A stretch of DNA of 64,000 nt from NCBI GenBank assembly GCA_016200895.1, contig JACQDX010000017.1, forward strand, positions 62,001 to 126,000, in the 5' to 3' direction. The position numbers and the translations under genes are program-made. Below, piece after piece: positions 61,507 through 64,000 of the stretch (positions are counted from its first letter, which is position 1; every line of letters begins with the position of its first letter). Source of the DNA: Burkholderiales bacterium (GTDB lineage: Bacteria; Pseudomonadota; Gammaproteobacteria; Burkholderiales; Burkholderiaceae_D). The notes beneath the pieces are model-generated. The model saw nothing but the letters and a program-made list of their open reading frames with translations, made no database searches and had not been told where the DNA came from.

Positions 61507-62709
61507 ATGAACCGTAGAGACTTATTAAAAGCGCTGGCCCTGCTGCCATCGTCCGCCATGCTGGGTTTAAGCAGTCAGGTCATGGCTGCACCCGCCACAC
61601 AGAATCGTTTGCTGCTGGTATTTTTGCGCGGCGGCTATGATGCCAGCAATTTGCTGGTGCCTACCTCCAGCAATTTTTACTATGAAGCCAGGCCGAATAT
61701 TGCCATTGCCAGACCGGGTTCCATACCGGATGCGGCACTGGCACTGAATGCCGACTGGGGCTTGCACCCGGCTTTGCGTGACACGATTTATCCCATGTTC
61801 CAGCAAGGTGAGGCTGCGTTCATCCCCTTTGCCGGTACTGACGATTTGACGCGCAGCCACTTTGAAACCCAGGACAGTATAGAAATGGGTCAGCCCCTGA
61901 ATGGCAGCCGCGATTTCCATTCCGGCTTTTTGAACCGTCTAGCCAAAGTATTGGGCAATAATGGCAAGGTCAGTGCCATGTCTTTTACCGATCAGTTGCC
62001 GCTGGCCATGCAGGGCCAGGCGCGTATCGCCAACACCGCCTTGCGCAATGTCAGCAAAGCCAATGTGGATCAACGCCAGCGCGACCTGATCATGCAGATG
62101 TATGCCGATACCAGCCTGTCACAAGCTGTTAAAGACGGCTTTACCATGCGCGATGAAGTGGCCCGTGAAATGGCGGAAGAAATGAATAGCGCCAACCGCA
62201 ATGCCATCTCGACCAAGGGTTTTGAGCTGGAAGCGCAACGCATTGCCAAACTCATGCGCGACAAATATGCGCTGGGCTTTATTGATGTCGGCGGCTGGGA
62301 TACCCACGTTAACCAGGGGGCGGCAACAGGCACGCTGGCCGTCAAGTTTGAAGAACTGGGCCGCGGGCTGGCAGCGTACCGTACTGAAATGGGTGATACC
62401 TGGCGCAACACCACGGTGGTGGTCATCAGTGAATTTGGCCGTACCTTCCGCGAAAACGGTAAACATGGCACTGACCATGGCCACGGCACGGTGTACTGGG
62501 TTTTGGGTGGCGGCATCAAGGGTGGGCAAATTGCTGGCGAGCAAATCTCTCTTGAAGCAGGCAAGTTATTCCAGAACCGTGACTACCCTGTACTGAATGA
62601 GTATCGCGCAGTACTTGGTGGTTTGTTCAGCCGTTTGTATGGTTTAAATGCTGGCCAGATTGAACAGGTATTTGCCGGCGTCAAAGCACGTGATCTGGCT
62701 TTGGTGTAA
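61507..62709 (+). CDS. DUF1501 family protein, Tat-exported
   Basis: A 400-residue protein starting MNRRDLLKALALLPSSAMLG, a twin-arginine signal. The DUF1501 domain belongs to the alkaline-phosphatase/sulfatase-like fold: LLLVFLRGGYDASNLLVPTS, GTDDLTRSHFETQDSIEMG, VGGWDTHVNQG and VVISEFGRTFRENGKHGTDHGHG, where clustered His/Asp could bind metal. It pairs with the DUF1800 gene. Its last 29 bases overlap the end of the convergent histidine kinase gene. Confidence 0.92.
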   Translation: MNRRDLLKALALLPSSAMLGLSSQVMAAPATQNRLLLVFLRGGYDASNLLVPTSSNFYYEARPNIAIARPGSIPDAALALNADWGLHPALRDTIYPMFQQGEAAFIPFAGTDDLTRSHFETQDSIEMGQPLNGSRDFHSGFLNRLAKVLGNNGKVSAMSFTDQLPLAMQGQARIANTALRNVSKANVDQRQRDLIMQMYADTSLSQAVKDGFTMRDEVAREMAEEMNSANRNAISTKGFELEAQRIAKLMRDKYALGFIDVGGWDTHVNQGAATGTLAVKFEELGRGLAAYRTEMGDTWRNTTVVVISEFGRTFRENGKHGTDHGHGTVYWVLGGGIKGGQIAGEQISLEAGKLFQNRDYPVLNEYRAVLGGLFSRLYGLNAGQIEQVFAGVKARDLALV

Positions 62710-64000
62710 ACGTCTCCAGCACGTTCAGACCTTCTTTGTGTAAAGGCAGGTCTATATAAAAATGCGTGCCAGTATGCAAAACATCCTGGCCCTCTCCGCC
62801 TTCTTGCGCAGATTCATGTCCCGCATCCTGGGACATGTAGTAACCTATGTCGCCATGCATTTGCTGGACGATGGCCTGGGATATCGCCAGACCCAGACCC
62901 GTGCCACCCTTGGCACGGGTATCTGAAGAATCGGCCTGAGAGAATTTCTGGAACAGACGCTCGCGGAAATTTTCTGGAATGCCCGAACCCTGGTCTATCA
63001 CCTCTATGCGGATGAGATTGTCGCCTCTGGCTATGCTCAATACCTGCACCACCGCGCCCTCGGGTGAATACTTGCAGGCATTTGACAAGAGATTGGCCAT
63101 GACTTGCTGGAAACGCCCGGTATCCACCATGACCATGGCTTGTTCAACTTGATTGCCGAGCACGATTTCGGTATTCATGCTGTGGGCAAAACCCTGGTTA
63201 TTATTGATTGCAGTCTGCAGCAGGTTTTGTAAAGGCAGACATTCAAAGACAAAATCCATCTTGCCAGCTTCAATTTTCTGGATATCCAGTAAATCATTGA
63301 TAAGCCTGGTCAGGCTCTCGCTATTCTTGTGTGCCATGCCCATCAGGGCGGAGATTTTGTCCGGCACTGCGCCCATGGCGCCACCGGTGATCAGGCCCAG
63401 TGCTCCCCTGATGGCTGTCAGAGGAGTACGTAATTCATGGCTGACTGTGGAAATGAATTCACTCTTCATGCGTTCCATCTTGCGGCGCTCAGAAATATCC
63501 CTGACAATGACGATCAGTTTGCGCCTGCCGGCATGGTAATACTCGGTGATCGCCAGCTCAGCCGGGAACAGGCTGCCATCCTTGCGCATGCGCTCGGTCT
63601 CTGTACGCAGACAACCCGTTTCCAGGAATTCCCGGCGGCTCATGGCCAGGCCCAGCAAATCAGGCTGGCCGGGCGGCGAAAAAAATTTACCGTTCTTGCC
63701 GACTACTTCATTGGCCGGATGACCATAGATCGCCACTGCAGCAGGGTTCAGGGCTTCAATCTTGCCAGTGTCATCGATCATGATAATACCGTCCGCCGCA
63801 TTCTGGAAAATCGCCTGCAAGCGGTCGGATGAATCTTTCAGGGCGATTTGCTGCTCGGTCAGGTTTTTCAGCAAATGGGCCTGGTTGCGGTTAATGACTT
63901 CAGCCTGTTGTTTCAACTCAGTCGTCACCGCCAGATCCTGCTCCCGTCTTTCCAGCAAATTCACCAGTACGCTGAAGGCCGCCACGATGGCCAGTATGCC
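62681..64000 (-). CDS. PAS sensor histidine kinase, C-terminal part (partial)
   Basis: The frame continues beyond the right edge; upstream codons read GILAIVAAFSVLVNLL, a membrane helix. After it come a coiled coil, a PAS domain (LQAIFQNAADGIIMIDDTGK to VIVRDISERRK), a HisKA domain with the phospho-acceptor His in FISTVSHELRTPLTA, and an ATPase domain (NLLSNACKYS, DQGSGIP, GTGLGLAIS). No receiver domain follows. GTG 63985 is an internal codon, not the true start. The gene end overlaps the convergent DUF1501 gene by 29 bp. Signal and partner regulator are unknown. Confidence 0.9.
   Translation of the reverse strand, partial: GILAIVAAFSVLVNLLERREQDLAVTTELKQQAEVINRNQAHLLKNLTEQQIALKDSSDRLQAIFQNAADGIIMIDDTGKIEALNPAAVAIYGHPANEVVGKNGKFFSPPGQPDLLGLAMSRREFLETGCLRTETERMRKDGSLFPAELAITEYYHAGRRKLIVIVRDISERRKMERMKSEFISTVSHELRTPLTAIRGALGLITGGAMGAVPDKISALMGMAHKNSESLTRLINDLLDIQKIEAGKMDFVFECLPLQNLLQTAINNNQGFAHSMNTEIVLGNQVEQAMVMVDTGRFQQVMANLLSNACKYSPEGAVVQVLSIARGDNLIRIEVIDQGSGIPENFRERLFQKFSQADSSDTRAKGGTGLGLAISQAIVQQMHGDIGYYMSQDAGHESAQEGGEGQDVLHTGTHFYIDLPLHKEGLNVLETFTPKPDHVL

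Overview
The window looks like the chromosome of a betaproteobacterium of the Burkholderiales, most likely near Oxalobacteraceae/Undibacterium. This is inferred from moderate GC, a TssQ-type T6SS lipoprotein, an NtrC/sigma-54-type glnK-amtB operon, DUF3034 proteins, LapG/LapD, EttA, UbiK and ComM. No plasmid, prophage or rRNA/tRNA genes were recognised. Both ends cut a gene: a membrane sensor N-terminus on the left and a PAS histidine kinase on the right.

Layout. 1-5.6 kb: a truncated sensor, a TPR protein, then a tandem duplication of a two-gene module (DUF3034 outer-membrane-like protein plus exported truncated haemoglobin) closed by a secreted cupredoxin. The first copy begins inside a decayed inverted-repeat element that carries three 80-bp hairpin repeats. 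5.7-24.4 kb: genes that together look like collagen/proline-rich peptide use, namely an M9 collagenase-type lipoprotein, two large TonB-dependent receptors, two M24 Xaa-Pro peptidases, a trans-3-hydroxyproline dehydratase and a POT peptide transporter. Embedded in it (11.8-16.2 kb) is a T6SS phospho-control cassette (tagH, pppA, ppkA, tssQ) with no secretion structural genes. 24.5-32.4 kb: DUF1993, then a MacAB-like ABC export operon that ends in its own histidine kinase and sigma-54 response regulator and starts at a visible sigma-54 promoter. 32.6-39.5 kb: ompW with an FNR-like box, ettA, a FliL-like exported protein, deoC-deoA-deoD, yigZ.

39.6-46.6 kb is the least familiar part: a membrane Ser/Thr kinase with TPRs, an orphan small protein, an FHA-type sigma-54 activator, and, divergent from the activator, a near-perfect sigma-54 promoter driving three orphan genes. 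A TTTACATGTAAA-type palindrome lies upstream of both the kinase and this promoter. 46.6-64 kb: threonine aldolase, a 268-bp inverted-repeat element, lapG/lapD (c-di-GMP control of adhesin cleavage), TPR and membrane orphans, a porin-glnK-amtB operon with a sigma-54 promoter and NtrC-like sites, ubiK, comM, DUF2076, a DUF1800/DUF1501 export pair and the partial kinase.

Small mobile-type repeats are a theme: three copies of a TAGGACTTACGCAAAA-ended element (two intact, each with a 5-bp target duplication), one TAGAACTCATTTC-ended element, and several long inverted repeats. All functional calls come from reading the sequence and family knowledge; no searches were run.
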